Assembly: GCA_904063045.1 (NCBI GenBank) | Contig: CAJFCJ010000007.1 | Location: forward strand, 4,161,404 to 4,225,403 | Reading direction: 5' to 3' | Length of the DNA stretch: 64,000 nucleotides | DNA from: Dimorphilus gyrociliatus | Lineage: Eukaryota > Annelida > Polychaeta > Dinophilidae | Shown here: positions 12,801 to 24,988 of the stretch, piece after piece | Numbering within the stretch: position 1 is the stretch's first letter | Layout: every line of letters starts with the position of its first letter | Notes under the pieces: generated by a model | The model's input: only the letters and a program-made list of their open reading frames with translations | What the model was told of the DNA's origin: nothing | Databases searched by the model: none | Translations under genes and position numbers: made by a program

Positions 12801-15800
12801 ACCAACAATTACAATATTATTTATCTGTTATGAACGAGCAACTTCCAATTGAGTCTCAGTTGGTTTCGAAACTGGCCGACATTTTGTGTGCAGAGGTAGT
12901 TCTTGGAACGATTTCCAGCGTAAAAGAAGCTGTGAATTGGTTGGGCTATACATATCTATATGTTAGAATGATGAGAAATCCCAACCTGTATGGAATTTCC
13001 GCCGACCAGAAGAAGTCTGACAAACATCTAGAACAATTTAGAACTGAATTGATTCATACAGCTGCATTAATATTAGATAAACAAGGTCTGGTGAGATATC
13101 AAAAGAGAGCCGGAATCATAGCCCCCACAGATTTGGGCAGAATAGCATCTCATTTCTATCTTTCTTCACCAACTATTAGCACTTATCAACAACTACTTAA
13201 ACCGACTTTGAGCGAGCTCGAATTGCTAAGAGTTTTTGCCTTGTCAAATGAATTCAAAAATATTTCTGTTAGAGATGAAGAAAAACTGGAGTTATCCAAA
13301 TTAATGGAAAGAGTTCCAATACCTATCAAAGACGGTGTGGATGAATCAGCAGCTAAAATCAATGTTTTACTTCAAGCCTTCATCAGCGGTTTATCCTTAG
13401 ACGGTCTTGCTTTAGTTGCCGATATGATGTATGTAACACAAAGCGCTGCCCGTCTTCTTAGAGCTATGCACGCCATAGTGATGTGGAGAGGCTGGGCTGC
13501 TGTAGCAGGTCGATGTTTGGCTCTATGTAAGATGGTTGAGAAACATCAGTGGTCATCCCAATGCCCTCTGAGGCAATTCGGAAAGAAACTAAAATCAGAC
13601 ATTGTAAGCCGCCTGGAAAAGAAAGCATTGGCTTGGGATAGGATCATAGAGTTATCACCCGTTGAACTTGGAGATTTATTAAGAACTCCAAAAGTAGGCA
13701 GACAAGTTCATAAATTTATTCACCACATTCCCAAGGTTGAAGTATCTGTTCACGTTCAACCTATAACTAGAGCAATTCTGCGTTTAGAATTGACGCTCAC
13801 GCCAGATTTTGATTGGGACGAAAAGATTCATGGTCCATCTGAAGTATTTTTCGTCTTTGTTGAGGATGTTGATAGCGAAATTATTGTACAACATGAAATG
13901 GTAATCTTGAAGGCACAATATGGACAAGAGTCTTATACGATGAGAATGCTTATACCTATCTTAGAACCTCTACCTCCTCACTACTTTGTAAGAATTATTT
14001 CCGAACGGTGGATAGGATCAGAAACATTGCTACCTGTCAGTTTTAGGCATCTAGTTCTGCCAGATAGGTCACCACCACCTACGGATCTTCTAGATTTGCA
14101 ACCATTGCCAGTATCTGCATTGAGACGACAACAATTTGAACCGTTATACCAACATATTAAAACTTTAAACCCTATACAAACCCAGGTGTTCAACTCTCTT
14201 TACAATTCGGATGATAATGTTCTCGTTTGCGCTCCTTCTGGAAGTGGCAAAACGCTTTGTGCTGAATTGGCAATGCTTAGAGCATTTACAAACAAGCCAG
14301 ACACACGGGTTGTATATGTCACGTCAAGATTAACATTAGCCGAGCAATTATATAATGACTGGAGTCAAAGATTTGGAAGTGTTTTGGGTAAGAAAGTAGT
14401 CATGCTTATAGGAGAAACAGCAGCTGATTTGAAGCTCCTAGCTAGAGCCCATATCGTAATTTCTACTCCTTCTAGATGGGATGTGCTTAGCAGAAGATGG
14501 AAGCAGCGTAAGAATGTACAGGCTGTTGGTTTATTTATTGCTGATGAGTTGCATGAAATTGGAGGAGATAAAGGTCCTGTCTTAGAAATAGTATGCTCTC
14601 GTATGCGATACATGGCGTCTCAGTTGGGCCAAGGAAAAACAACAGGAGCAGGTGTAAGAATTGTGGCCTTATCAGCACCTTTAGCTCACGCTAGAGATGT
14701 TGCTGGTTGGCTGGGTGTTCCAGCTCAAGCTTCATTTAATTTCCATCCGAATGTCCGACCAATTCAATTAGAATTACATGTTGAAGGTTTCCCAACCTCT
14801 CATGCTGCAACGAGACTGGACCATATGATTAAGCCAGTGTATAATGCTATTGTAAATCATTCACCTGATCCCAGTCAGAATTCAATTGTCTTTGTTGCTT
14901 CAAGAAAACAGACGAGATCAGTTGCTGTTGATCTCTTGACATTAGCCGCTGCGGATGAACGAAAGACTCGGTTTGCTCATGCTGATGAGGAAGATATGAT
15001 GCCTTTGTTGGAAAAATTAGAGGATTCTACCCTGAAAAAGACAACCGCTGATGGCGTGGCCTATATTCATGAAGGAGTCAGTGACTTAGACAAACGCATA
15101 ATAGAACAACTTTTTTCAAAGGGAGCAATACATGTCCTTGTTGCCTCTAGACCGATGGCTTGGTCTTTAAAAGTTAGAGCTCATTCCGTAGTAGTCATGG
15201 ACACTCAATGGTATGATGGAAGAGTTCATGCGTGGGATGATTATCCAGTTGTTGATATTTTGCGTATGGTTGGTAGAGCTGGTCGACCTGATATAGATGA
15301 CGACGCGAAGGCTGTTCTGCTCTGCCATTCTTCAAGGAAAGACATGCTAAAGCGTTTTGTTTATGAGCCCTTGCCTGTTGAGAGTCATTTGGACCACACT
15401 CTTCACGATCACTTTAATGCTGAAGTCGTAACCAAAACAATTGAAAACAAACAAGATGCAGTAGATTATCTAACATGGACCCTCTTGTATCGTCGTCTGA
15501 CCCATAATCCTAATTACTACAACGTCGCTGGCGTAACTCACAGACATTTGAGTGATCATTTATCCGAATTGGTTGATGATACATTGAACGATTTGCAATC
15601 AGCAAAATGCGTTTCAATCGATGATGAGATGGACACATCTCCCCTTAATTTAGGAATGATTGCATCTTACTATTATATACACTACACTTCTATTGAACTA
15701 CTTTCCATGTCGCTAAGTTCAAAAACAAAATTGAAAGGTTTATTAGATGTTCTTTCTAACGCTGCTGAAATGGCGGATCTGGACGTACGAAGAGGAGAAG

Positions 15801-16630
15801 CCCAAGTTTTGCAACAATTAGCTCAAAAGCTTCCTAATAAATTGCCAGGTTCATCGAAATTTAACGATCCTCATACGAAGGCACATGTTCTGTTACAAGC
15901 CCATCTCTCAAGAGTTCAGCTTCCACCCGAATTGGCCGAGGATGCCAAAGTTGTTGTCACAAACACTCTTCGCTTGGTTCATGCTTCTGTGGACGTATTA
16001 TCATCAAATGGCTGGCTTTCACCAGCTCTAGGAGCAATGGAATTAGCTCAGATGATCACTCAGGCTTGTTGGTCGAAAGATTCCAACCTGAGACAATTAC
16101 CGCATTTCTCTAAACCGTTGATAGAAAAATGCTTGGAAGCTAAAATTGAAACTGTTTTCGATATTATGGAAATGGAAGATGATGATCGTGTTAAGTTGCT
16201 GAATATGACTGAGGTTCAATTAGCTGACGTTGCCCGATTCTGCAATAGATATCCAAATATTGAACTGAAATATGATTTACCAGAAAACGTATACGCTGGA
16301 AGACAAATGCAAGTTACAGTCACTATTGAAAGAGAAGATGATGAAGAGACAGTAGGACCAATTATTGCACCTCTCTTCCCTCATAAGAGAGATGAGGGCT
16401 GGTGGGTAGTTATCGGTGAACCGAAACATAATTCTCTCGTCAGCATAAAAAGACTAACTCTTCTTCAACATAAAGCATCCATAAAACTCGACTTTATCGC
16501 TCCGGCTCATAGCGGAAGTAACACTTACACCTTATACTTCATGTCCGATGCATACATGGGGTGCGATCAGGAATATAAGTTTACACTCGATGTTAAGCGT
16601 GGTAAACCGAAAGATTCTGATAGCGAATGA
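9846..16630 (+). CDS. SNRNP200: U5 snRNP 200 kDa RNA helicase Brr2
   Basis: Brr2 unwinds U4/U6 to activate the spliceosome. There are just two coding exons, 9846-9890 and 10226-16630, giving about 2149 residues (human 2136). The N-terminus [15 protein letters not shown] and the plug/PWI region are conserved. Cassette 1 has motif [10 protein letters not shown] (about residue 504), DEVH (about 615), LSATLPN and [12 protein letters not shown], then a Sec63 unit. Cassette 2 has CAPSGSGKT (about 1350), DELH (about 1454), [10 protein letters not shown] in place of SAT, and [10 protein letters not shown], followed by a second Sec63 unit. Human cassette 2 is catalytically inactive with MVGHANRP at motif VI; here motif VI looks canonical while motif III is degenerate. 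The acidic C-terminus ends DSDSE. The large uninterrupted exon contrasts with its intron-rich neighbours. Confidence 0.98.
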
Positions 16631-16974
16631 AGAGAAAAATGAAATAGACATTAAATTTTTTTTTCTTTATATTTTTTTAAGTGGTGTGTCTTTTAAATTG
16701 TGTAAAGGACATGTTGTTTACATTTAGTTTAAGTTTACTATAAATGTTGAAAGAAAATTACTATCTGTAATTAGGACATGGAGCGATTGAAAATGTAGAA
16801 TATATTGTATAAAATAAACAACATCAGATACTTCTTTAATAAATTACTGTCAAACCTTTACTTCATTATTTGCTTAGTATTAATACATTTCTTTGAAAAG
16901 ATTTAAAAAAAAACTGGGACAATTATGGCTGGTTGGTAAGTTTTCAAATTTCAAAATTTCCTCATTATTTAAAT

Positions 16975-18437
16975 ATGTCAGAGGAGGATGAGGAGGAAAG
17001 CACTAAATCAAGTGCACAGACTGAAGAAGAACAAGATATTCATGAACAATTCGGTTGGTTCAGTTATGTTTTAACAGTTGACGAGAGCCTTAGATCAAGA
17101 TTTATTCAAATCAAGGCTCTTGGTAATATCGTAATTTCAATTCTATCTCTTGTTGGTCTTATATTTGGTGCGATAGCTCTATCAAAGATAAATGATTATA
17201 AGGAACTCGTGAATATGTCAGATTATCAGAGTTTACTTGGAGTTTTCTTATTTATGATTCTATTTCAGAACGGTATTTCTATTATTTCTATTTTATTAGA
17301 TATGAGATATTTTAAAGAGAATAAGCGGTTAAAGAGGAGAGACGCATTCTCTTTTCGGAAAATGCATTGGATGGTTTTTCTTTTAGGTTTAATTGGTTTT
17401 ATCATATCATGCATACTATTAAGTAAGGATATACAAGGTGATGTAAAGAAAGAGCTAATGGAAAATATTCCTAAATATAGAACAATTGGTAAATTTAAAG
17501 CTGCCATGGATAAGATACAACAAGATGACGAATGTTGCGGTATTACTGGAATTAAAAATTGGTGGATGTCAACAGAATGGTACGATTTCAAGAATCTACC
17601 AATAAAAAACAATTATAATAGGAGTAGTCTAAAAATGGTTCCATTTTCATGCTGTATGAGAGAAAATGTCAACAAACCATGCGAGTATATGAACGCAGAA
17701 AATTCAGATACAATTTATAGGTCAGGATGCTTAAATAAAATTGTTAATTATTGCAAGAAACTATTTAAATCCGCTGGATGGCTCATGTGGACCACATCCG
17801 TTATTCAATTGATCATAGCTTTTATATCAAGAGTAGCATACTTCTCGGTAAAGTATCTTGAACACGACCCTACTCAAACGGTTACCTTAGAGATATTTAG
17901 TGGTACATTTGGTAAGTCAACAGAAAGGAGCCTTTAATATTTTTTGTACACTGTATATATACATATACTGTATGTAATATATTTGCAGTTTCGTTAGAAG
18001 ATAACGACGAAGATGAATTTCGTAAAGTTCAACTTAGAACATCAAAAGATGAAAGTGAAGAATACGAAAATGAAGATGACGATTATGATGACGAGGAGCA
18101 AACGTCTCGTTCAAGGAGAAAAATAAGATTTAAATATCAAAAGAATAGATTACATAATAGAAAATTTAGAGATAATTATTATAAACTCTTAGAGAGCGAT
18201 CATGATGATAATTGGACAAATAATAACATGTCAATTGTAACAAATTCATACGACGATCCTAGAAAGTTATTATTGGAAAGTAGGAAAAATAAGGAAAGAA
18301 TTATACAAATAGGAAACTCATCTCTAACACCCCAGAAAGATAATGAGATTTACCAAGGTAGTTTATTCGGCGAGTCTTATCTGGTTCCCATGGGACGAAA
18401 ACAATCCAATCACACTATCATACAGATTGATAAATGA
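16975..18437 (+). CDS. Tetraspanin with long acidic cytoplasmic tail
   Basis: Four membrane segments are visible: VISILSLVGLIFGAIAL, LLGVFLFMILFQNGISIISI, MVFLLGLIGFIISCILL and SAGWLMWTTSVIQLIIAFIS. Between helices 3 and 4 is a large extracellular loop with the diagnostic CCG (DDECCGITGIKNWW), then SCCM, a further C and a GC pair, as in tetraspanin EC2. Exon 1 (16975-17911) splices to 17989-18437, which encodes about 150 hydrophilic residues rich in D, E, K and R; most tetraspanins have tails under 30 residues. The start is MSEEDEEES at 16975. An ATG at 16925 followed by a small intron ending at 16981 could give MAEEDEEE instead. The subfamily is not recognised. Confidence 0.85.
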
Positions 18438-18660
18438 TTAAACTACGAATTTTTTAGATCATTAGTTTTTTTGTTACTTTCCTTTCAGTGTGTTTTGTTA
18501 ACTTCTATTTAGATAATAAAATATTCAAATTATTTAAATCGCCGCTGGAAAATGGACTTTGTTCGGCATTGAACGTTTATCGATTTGAACTCATCTCATT
18601 TATCGCTAGCTAAGTTCTATTCTGAATTTTTCGACCAATTAGTGGGCTTCGCTTATCCGT
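18438..18660. other. Spacer between tetraspanin and CNOT10
   Basis: This holds the tetraspanin 3' UTR with a possible AATAAA-type signal (aataaaatatt near 18515) and the CNOT10 promoter. No other gene was seen. Confidence 0.4.
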
Positions 18661-21249
18661 ATGATGATTTTGGGATCTAATCATTCGCAAGTATGTTGTC
18701 TTACAAAACGAGAATATCTATTTTATACTTACAAAAAACGACAAGTATTAACTGAGCGATAATATGCATAGTATACCGTTACAAACTACGTGTTGGTTGT
18801 TTAACGTTTTATTTTTCATTTTTAGTCTAATGCACCTTCAACCCAAGGTTTAACGTCGGGTTTAGAGTTTAATCCAAAGGAAGTTTTAGCTCGAATGATG
18901 GGTAAACAAGAAAAGGAGGTTGGTCAGAAGGCATACAAGTATTTTCAAGATGGGGAGTATCTAGCAGTCTTAAAAGAATTATCACCTCTTAGTAAAAAAT
19001 GGCCTCTTGATGCAAGACTCTCGCACAATATAGCAGTAACAGAATACATTAAAGGTGGATTAACGACAACCGCAACATTTTGCCAGCAATTAACAAAAGC
19101 CGCTGAACTAGCCAAAGTAAATATTGAGAAACTATGCTTATATCCTTATTTAAATCTCATTTAATTTTTTTCTAGGGAAACATTGACCATTTAGAGACGT
19201 TAGAAGATGCTGACCAGTGTCCTTATTTCTACAATAAAGCTTTAATATTCATACATCTACGAAAATATGATTTGGCTCTAAAATACTTAAAAAATATTAA
19301 TATTATCTCTTCACCTATTGAGGAACCTCTTGGAAAAGCAGCTGCTCTTGCATTAATCGAATTATATTTAATAACGTTTCAAGTAATAGTTATAAATTAA
19401 TTTTCTTTTTAAAAAAAAAGATGAAGCAGTCGTAAACAAAAATATTTTTTTCTTATCAATTAGCCTCATAAAGCCCTTGAAGAAATAACAAGAATTGAAC
19501 ATTGTCTGTCGAATGGTAATTCAAAGTCATCAACCCCGGAATCTACCAAGGATGACGACTCAGAAAAAGATGAGCACCGCATGTCAACAAAACAATTAAA
19601 CGATTATAAGGCCTCGTTAGCGGTTTATAAAGTTAGATGTTATTTGGGTTTAAAGTCAATTAAAAACTGTAAAAGAGAGCTAAAGAATTTAGCTAACTAC
19701 GGGAAAATACCTGTTTCAATGTCCATACTTCGTTGCAATTTTGAATATTTGAAACGTAATGAGCAGAAAGCATTAAAAATATTAAACGGAGAAAAATCAT
19801 CCTGGAAAATAACAGACTTAGGATTACATCATCCGACAGTTTTTTATAATAATTCGGCCGTTTTACATTTCGCTATTAACAAACCAAATGTAGCTCTTCA
19901 TTATTTACACAATGCGGCCAAAGAAGATAAAAAAGCAACAGAAGAATTCAAGCCTATAAGCAAAGAGAGTGAATCAAACGGAAGACCAGTACATTGTTTG
20001 AATATTAGTGTTAAACATATCATAAATTATAACACGGGTATTGCTCTGCTCTTCGCCAACAAATCAGAGTTAGCGTTTGAATATTTATTACAATCAACCG
20101 AAGTATTTCCTCATAACCCTCGTTTATGGTTACGATTAGCGCAATCATGCGTTCAATTACAACAAGCAAAAGATGAACTACACGATCCGGGTCATCCAGT
20201 AGCTAAGGTTATTGGTCGAGGTTCGTATAAGCAGAATAAAGGTGGTAAAGAAAATAAGAATTAATTATTTTTTAAAAAGGTATGCATCGAAAATTATTAT
20301 TAAACAAAGGAAATTGGAAAAATGAAATGGCAACAGTATATTTAAAAAATGGATCTGAAGTACCATGCTTAGAATTTGCTGCTCAATGTTTACGTACGGC
20401 GCTATCACTATTACCAAAACATCTACCGGACGAATCAAATATAGAGTAAATCACTTATTTTGTTTATTTTTTATGTTTTTAATCACATTGTTTTATTGTT
20501 AATTAATTTTTTTTTAATAGTGATTTTAAAGGTGAAGAATTAATTTTACCAGCTCCACCTGCCACGCCTTTGAGGTTTTTTGAAATAATTCATGTAAAGT
20601 TAGTTGACTCATCAATAATTTAAATATTAATGTAAATAATAATATATTTATTTTTACTATTCTTATGTAGAAACGAAATTTTAACAACTTCGGCGTATGT
20701 TCATCTATCCTTAAATAATTATTTAGTAGCAAAAGAATATGCCGATCTTCTTCTTACCCAAGCGTACTTATCGCCTGCCCAAGAGTATGTTATAAGCATT
20801 TTCTCTAGTTTAATTAGTTCGTTAATGAAACGTTATTTTTTATCATATACAGGTTTGCTGGAAAAATGTACTTGGCTGAAGCTCTTGTTCACACCGATTA
20901 CGTAGTAGACGCTATCGCCTGTTTAGAAGCTGATGACGCAACGAATGTCAGCACCGTTCCCCCTGTACCAGCAGACGTTGAAATAACACCTCCTAACCCT
21001 ACCAACTGGCCACAGGTAGAGGACGCTAAAAAAGCCAGAAGTTTAATGACGTATAACTTGGCGGCAACTCAAGCTATTAGAGGCGACTTTACCAGAGCTC
21101 TTAGCTCTTTAGAAGTTGCAGAAAAAGAACTAGGACGCCGCGCACCTGCTCAACTATCGTTTTTACGTCTATACTTATTGCTAATGGACGGTAGAAGGCA
21201 AGAAGCCGTAGACTATGTATCAAAGACTTTTGGACAAATTGGACTATAA
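18661..21249 (+). CDS. CNOT10: CCR4-NOT transcription complex subunit 10
   Basis: CNOT10 is a TPR-repeat scaffold that pairs with CNOT11 on the N-terminus of CNOT1 in the mRNA deadenylase complex. Exon 1 (18661-18690, MMILGSNHSQ) is joined in phase to 18826-19116, then 19176 onward. The exon near 19465-20220 carries AVYKVRCYLGLKSIKNCKRE, close to the human YKVRAYIQMKSLKACKRE, and HNPRLWLRLAQSCVQLQQAK, a TPR core. The exon junction at 20220/20280 reads VIGRGMHRK, matching IVGQGYHRK. Later exons give LEFAAQCLRTALSLLPKH, SAYVHLSLNNYLVAKEYADL and FAGKMYLAEALVHTDYVVDA. The last exon runs to 21249. The open frame past 20220 (to 20264) is intronic read-through. It converges with the Bcl-G-like gene, 271 bp apart. 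Confidence 0.93.
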
Positions 21250-21520
21250 TTAGGAAAATGTAGATTTATTTTTTTTTGTTTATATTTAATTGTCATAAAA
21301 TTTACAAAATTTAAAAATGATAGGCACTTCTTTGTAAAATTGATAGCACTTTAAAAAATAACCCTCCATACAAAAACAGTTAAAAAGATATGATACAAAT
21401 TTATAAAAATAACGCAAGTCTTAACAAATTTACATACTATTTACAATAGTCAATAGCTTTGAGATCGATTGAGTCATGATTATGTCACAGTTTATATATT
21501 TTTTTTCTTCAATCGTTCTA

Positions 21521-23436
21521 TCAATCAACTTCTCCACTTGAATCTTCTACGACTGATTCCTAAAATTACAAGGGAAATAAGAGAACAGTTAGAAAGGGGA
21601 AAAATATAAACTACCAACAATATTAAGATACTTACCCATCCTCCTTGACTTGCTATCATACCAGATAATTTATCTTGAAAGAAACGAATACAATTCTCTT
21701 TTATCCTAGAGAATAACGTTGGCTGAGCATTTATTGCTTCTGATGTTATATTAAACAATACGGCCACTTGATTAATTGGTTCTTCGTTGACTATCACTCT
21801 ATTCATTTCGCTTTGAAAAGTTCCGTAACTACCCGATCTAACTATATTATTAACTGTCAACTCTAGTGACGGTGACCTAAATCGACGATACATATTCGTT
21901 GGAGCATCAGGTATACTACTTCTTCTCTTCGGATCTAATAAAACAAACGTAAAAAATAAGATAATTAACTATTCTTTAAAAATAGGCCTATTTGTTTTAT
22001 TAAATACCTGTAACATTAACATTGGAATAATTTGAAGTTGAAAGACTTCTTTTCCTTTCAAAATGCTTTTTTTGAATATCATCACCGATCTCTAAAACTT
22101 TTTCGGCAATTTTTGCATAAAGTTTTTCTTGTTTATCCCTAGGCAAATCATGGAATGATCCCTTTTTAACAAATCCACAAGGTGAAAGATCTGTCTGATC
22201 TGTTAATTAAATTAATTAAATTACAATAAATTAAACGTATAACTAATAAAAATTATTTAAATAATTATTAAAAAGTTTTTTTTTTAAAAAAAAAAGATAA
22301 AACGAAAAACTAATAATAGAAAACTTGATTAAAAACGATTAACATTATGATAAAAACTTATATACATGAAAAAAAAACGATTCATGAGATATTTCACGTG
22401 TTTCAAAATATTAAATAGGTGTTTTGCAACAAGTAAATTTTACCAAAATATGATTAATAATAAAGTTAAATAAAACATGACTTACCTTGAGTAAAATTCA
22501 TTGCATCCGTACAATCAACGCCTACGCCATCGGCTTCATCGTTTGACATAGGACGATGTTTTTGTAAATCCTTCAACCCCATCGTCTTGACGGGCGGCTG
22601 CGAATGAGCGAACTGAGCGAAATCGCGCTTAACCTCGAAGCGATGGTTTTTGTCTAGAGAGTGAACTTTTCCCGTCGGCGTGTAGTTAGCTAATATTTGT
22701 TGTTGTTCCGCGGAACTCGTAGCATCAATACGGAACATCGTTTCGTCCGATCGACTTCGCTTTTCTATTTAGTTAATTAATATTTCTCAATTAATTATCT
22801 AATAAACATTAATTAATTTTTATAGTTTGACAATATAAGAAAAAAATAGATCAGTTTTCGTTTAAACAAAAAGAATACAAAGTTCTTAAAATAGAATTTG
22901 CACTTACTAGTTTGATTGTTCGATTCTGATTTCTTTGGTTTCAGAGCATTTAGAAAATGATTAAAGATTTTACGATCCTTGTCTTGAATTTGAGCTTTTT
23001 GAACAGGAGCAGTTTGTCTTCTTTCAATTGGTAGTTTTTCACGACTATTCCTCTTAAAAGTTTGACGTAATCGCTCTAAAACTCGTTTTTTTAAACTTTT
23101 CTTTTTTCGTTGGATTCTATCATTATCATCATTCGATGATGATGATGATAATGCGTCGTTAGATGATTGCTGTTTTCCATCCGTCTCTTTAATACCTGGA
23201 AGAGCTTCCACATCGTTTGAGCTAAAACACCTCTTCATGAGAACGCATTTTAAAACGATTTTCGCGTCCTCGGTCGCTTCTTCAGCCGGCGTCAGAGCTC
23301 GATTGTGTGGTAAAGAGCTAGTTTCGTCCACCATATCTTTCCTCATTAATTCAGGACTATGTTCAATAGATGAAGGCTCAATATTAAAAGTTGGTAGTTG
23401 CTGGTAATGATCTTCTCGTAATACTGATTGACTCAT
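21521..23436 (-). CDS. BCL2L14: Bcl-2 family protein, Bcl-G (BCL2L14)-like
   Basis: Bcl-G is a poorly understood Bcl-2 relative reported to promote apoptosis. Exons 23436-22908, 22764-22486, 22199-22008, 21934-21636 and 21559-21521 join in consistent phase to about 445 residues. The C-terminal exon pair reads FFQDKLSGMIASQGGW then ESVVEDSSGEVD-stop, which parallels the vertebrate Bcl-G end FSPWIQQHGGWEKILGISHEEVD-like segment, including the BH2 GGW-E and the terminal EVD. Upstream, KIAEKVLEIGDDIQ fits a BH3 core (L-x3-G-D). The N-terminal 200 residues are basic and serine-rich with no recognisable domain, and there is no C-terminal membrane anchor, as in Bcl-G. An open frame extends 60 bp upstream of the ATG at 23436 but has no ATG. 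Invertebrate orthology is inferred from short motifs. Confidence 0.7.
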
Positions 23437-24988
23437 GGTGGGCGCTCTTATATAGGCTTCTATAACCGTATCGGTATCAGCTTTAACCAATCGCAAGTAG
23501 AATTGAATTATTCAAAAAGTATTATTCACAGAGATGACATAAGACATAGTAGGTATTTTCTAATATATTTTATAAAAGTCACGGTAAATAACCGTCCTTC
23601 ACCTCTTCGTATATGATACATCCGGTTGTGACCGCAAAAACTTCGTATTTCGTGTATATTTGTCCAATCAGCGTCAAGAATTAGGAAGGGAGCCATGTTT
23701 TGGACCGGACTACCAAAGAACCACCAAGCGTATACAATTACTATTCATGCGTTAGCCTTGTTTTACTATAAATATTAATAGATATAAACAAAGATAGACT
23801 GGTCTACGTAATAGTATGTGTCAATCATGGAATTTCTTAGTAGCGTCGTCATAATAACCTCCAAATGTGTCAAATCTTGGCCACACAGAATTGAGTGCTT
23901 GCGTAAAATTTAACAAGAAACTGCTTATGTTTACAAGAGCGTCAATTCACACTAAACAACAATACTTTGAACGCCTTTGGCGACGATAAAATTTCTATTG
24001 TAATTTCTAAAAGTTAATGGGCGTTTTGCACGCTTCTTTTACGTCATTTGGCAGGAAATTTACATTTTTCTCCAACTCCCTTTAAAATGTGCACTAGTTA
24101 TATAAATAATTATATATTACGTAATTGGTAAACAGTTTCCCCAAGTTACTAAAAATCTGTTTACCGTTTAAGAACGTGTTGGTGAGAGATTATCACCTGT
24201 TTATTATTACCTATTACATTTTTAACCATTGACTAATTAACCAGAATATCCGCGGTTTTATTTGCTCTAATAAATAATGTACTTTCATTAAAACGCACTT
24301 AAAGAGTCTTACAAGTGTTAAGAGATCGAAAAGTAGATAAAAATGTAGATTTTTTTCCAGGGTCTTCTCTTTCAAGCAAATGTATTTAATTTTAGAAAAT
24401 ACAGAAACAATAGAAAAAATGAAACAGTATTAATATAATTTTAAGCGTATCTTCAGACAAGTAAATGTTAGAAGAGATATACAGTATAGCATTCTATTGG
24501 CTTGTTAATCAAAACGAAATAACATGAACAAAATCAAAAGTATAATTAATAATTTTCTGTTTATAAGAAAACGATTGCGTAATTACTAGGTATTAAATTT
24601 CGTAGGTCAAGACAAAGATTACGAAATTGATATTATAGCATCGATCCTAACGACTATTTTTTATGCTTATTTTTTAATGACTATTAAAAAAATGATCTTT
24701 ACAGGTGTAAATATACATTTGCATAGTAGAAAAAATAATTTTCATTCATAATACACAGTAATGTATAGTATGATACATAAAATATTACATATATATATAC
24801 AGTATATATGTATAATATATACATATATTTACATACATATACTACATTGAAAGAAGGGCTTTAAAACAATAAGCTGAATCGATTTTAAAAGATGGAGAGA
24901 AAAAGAAGAGGCGGAAAAAGAGCTACAACTTCTGTTATAACATTACACTTGTTTATTGTTGATGTTGAAGTGCATTTGCTGTTTTTTG
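23437..24988. other. 1.5 kb spacer, promoter of Bcl-G-like gene and 3' flank of SUMO protease
   Basis: This AT-rich interval has no supported coding sequence on either strand. It holds several AT palindromes with an ACTGTA/TACAGT core near 24780-24840. The plus-strand open frame beginning at 24892 overlaps the last SENP exon and is its antisense shadow. Confidence 0.45.

Noticed and set aside
20221-20264. C-terminal KQNKGGKENKN extension of a CNOT10 exon
   Set aside because: Splicing at 20220 to 20280 restores GRGMHRK, which matches the conserved CNOT10 segment; the extension is intron read-through.
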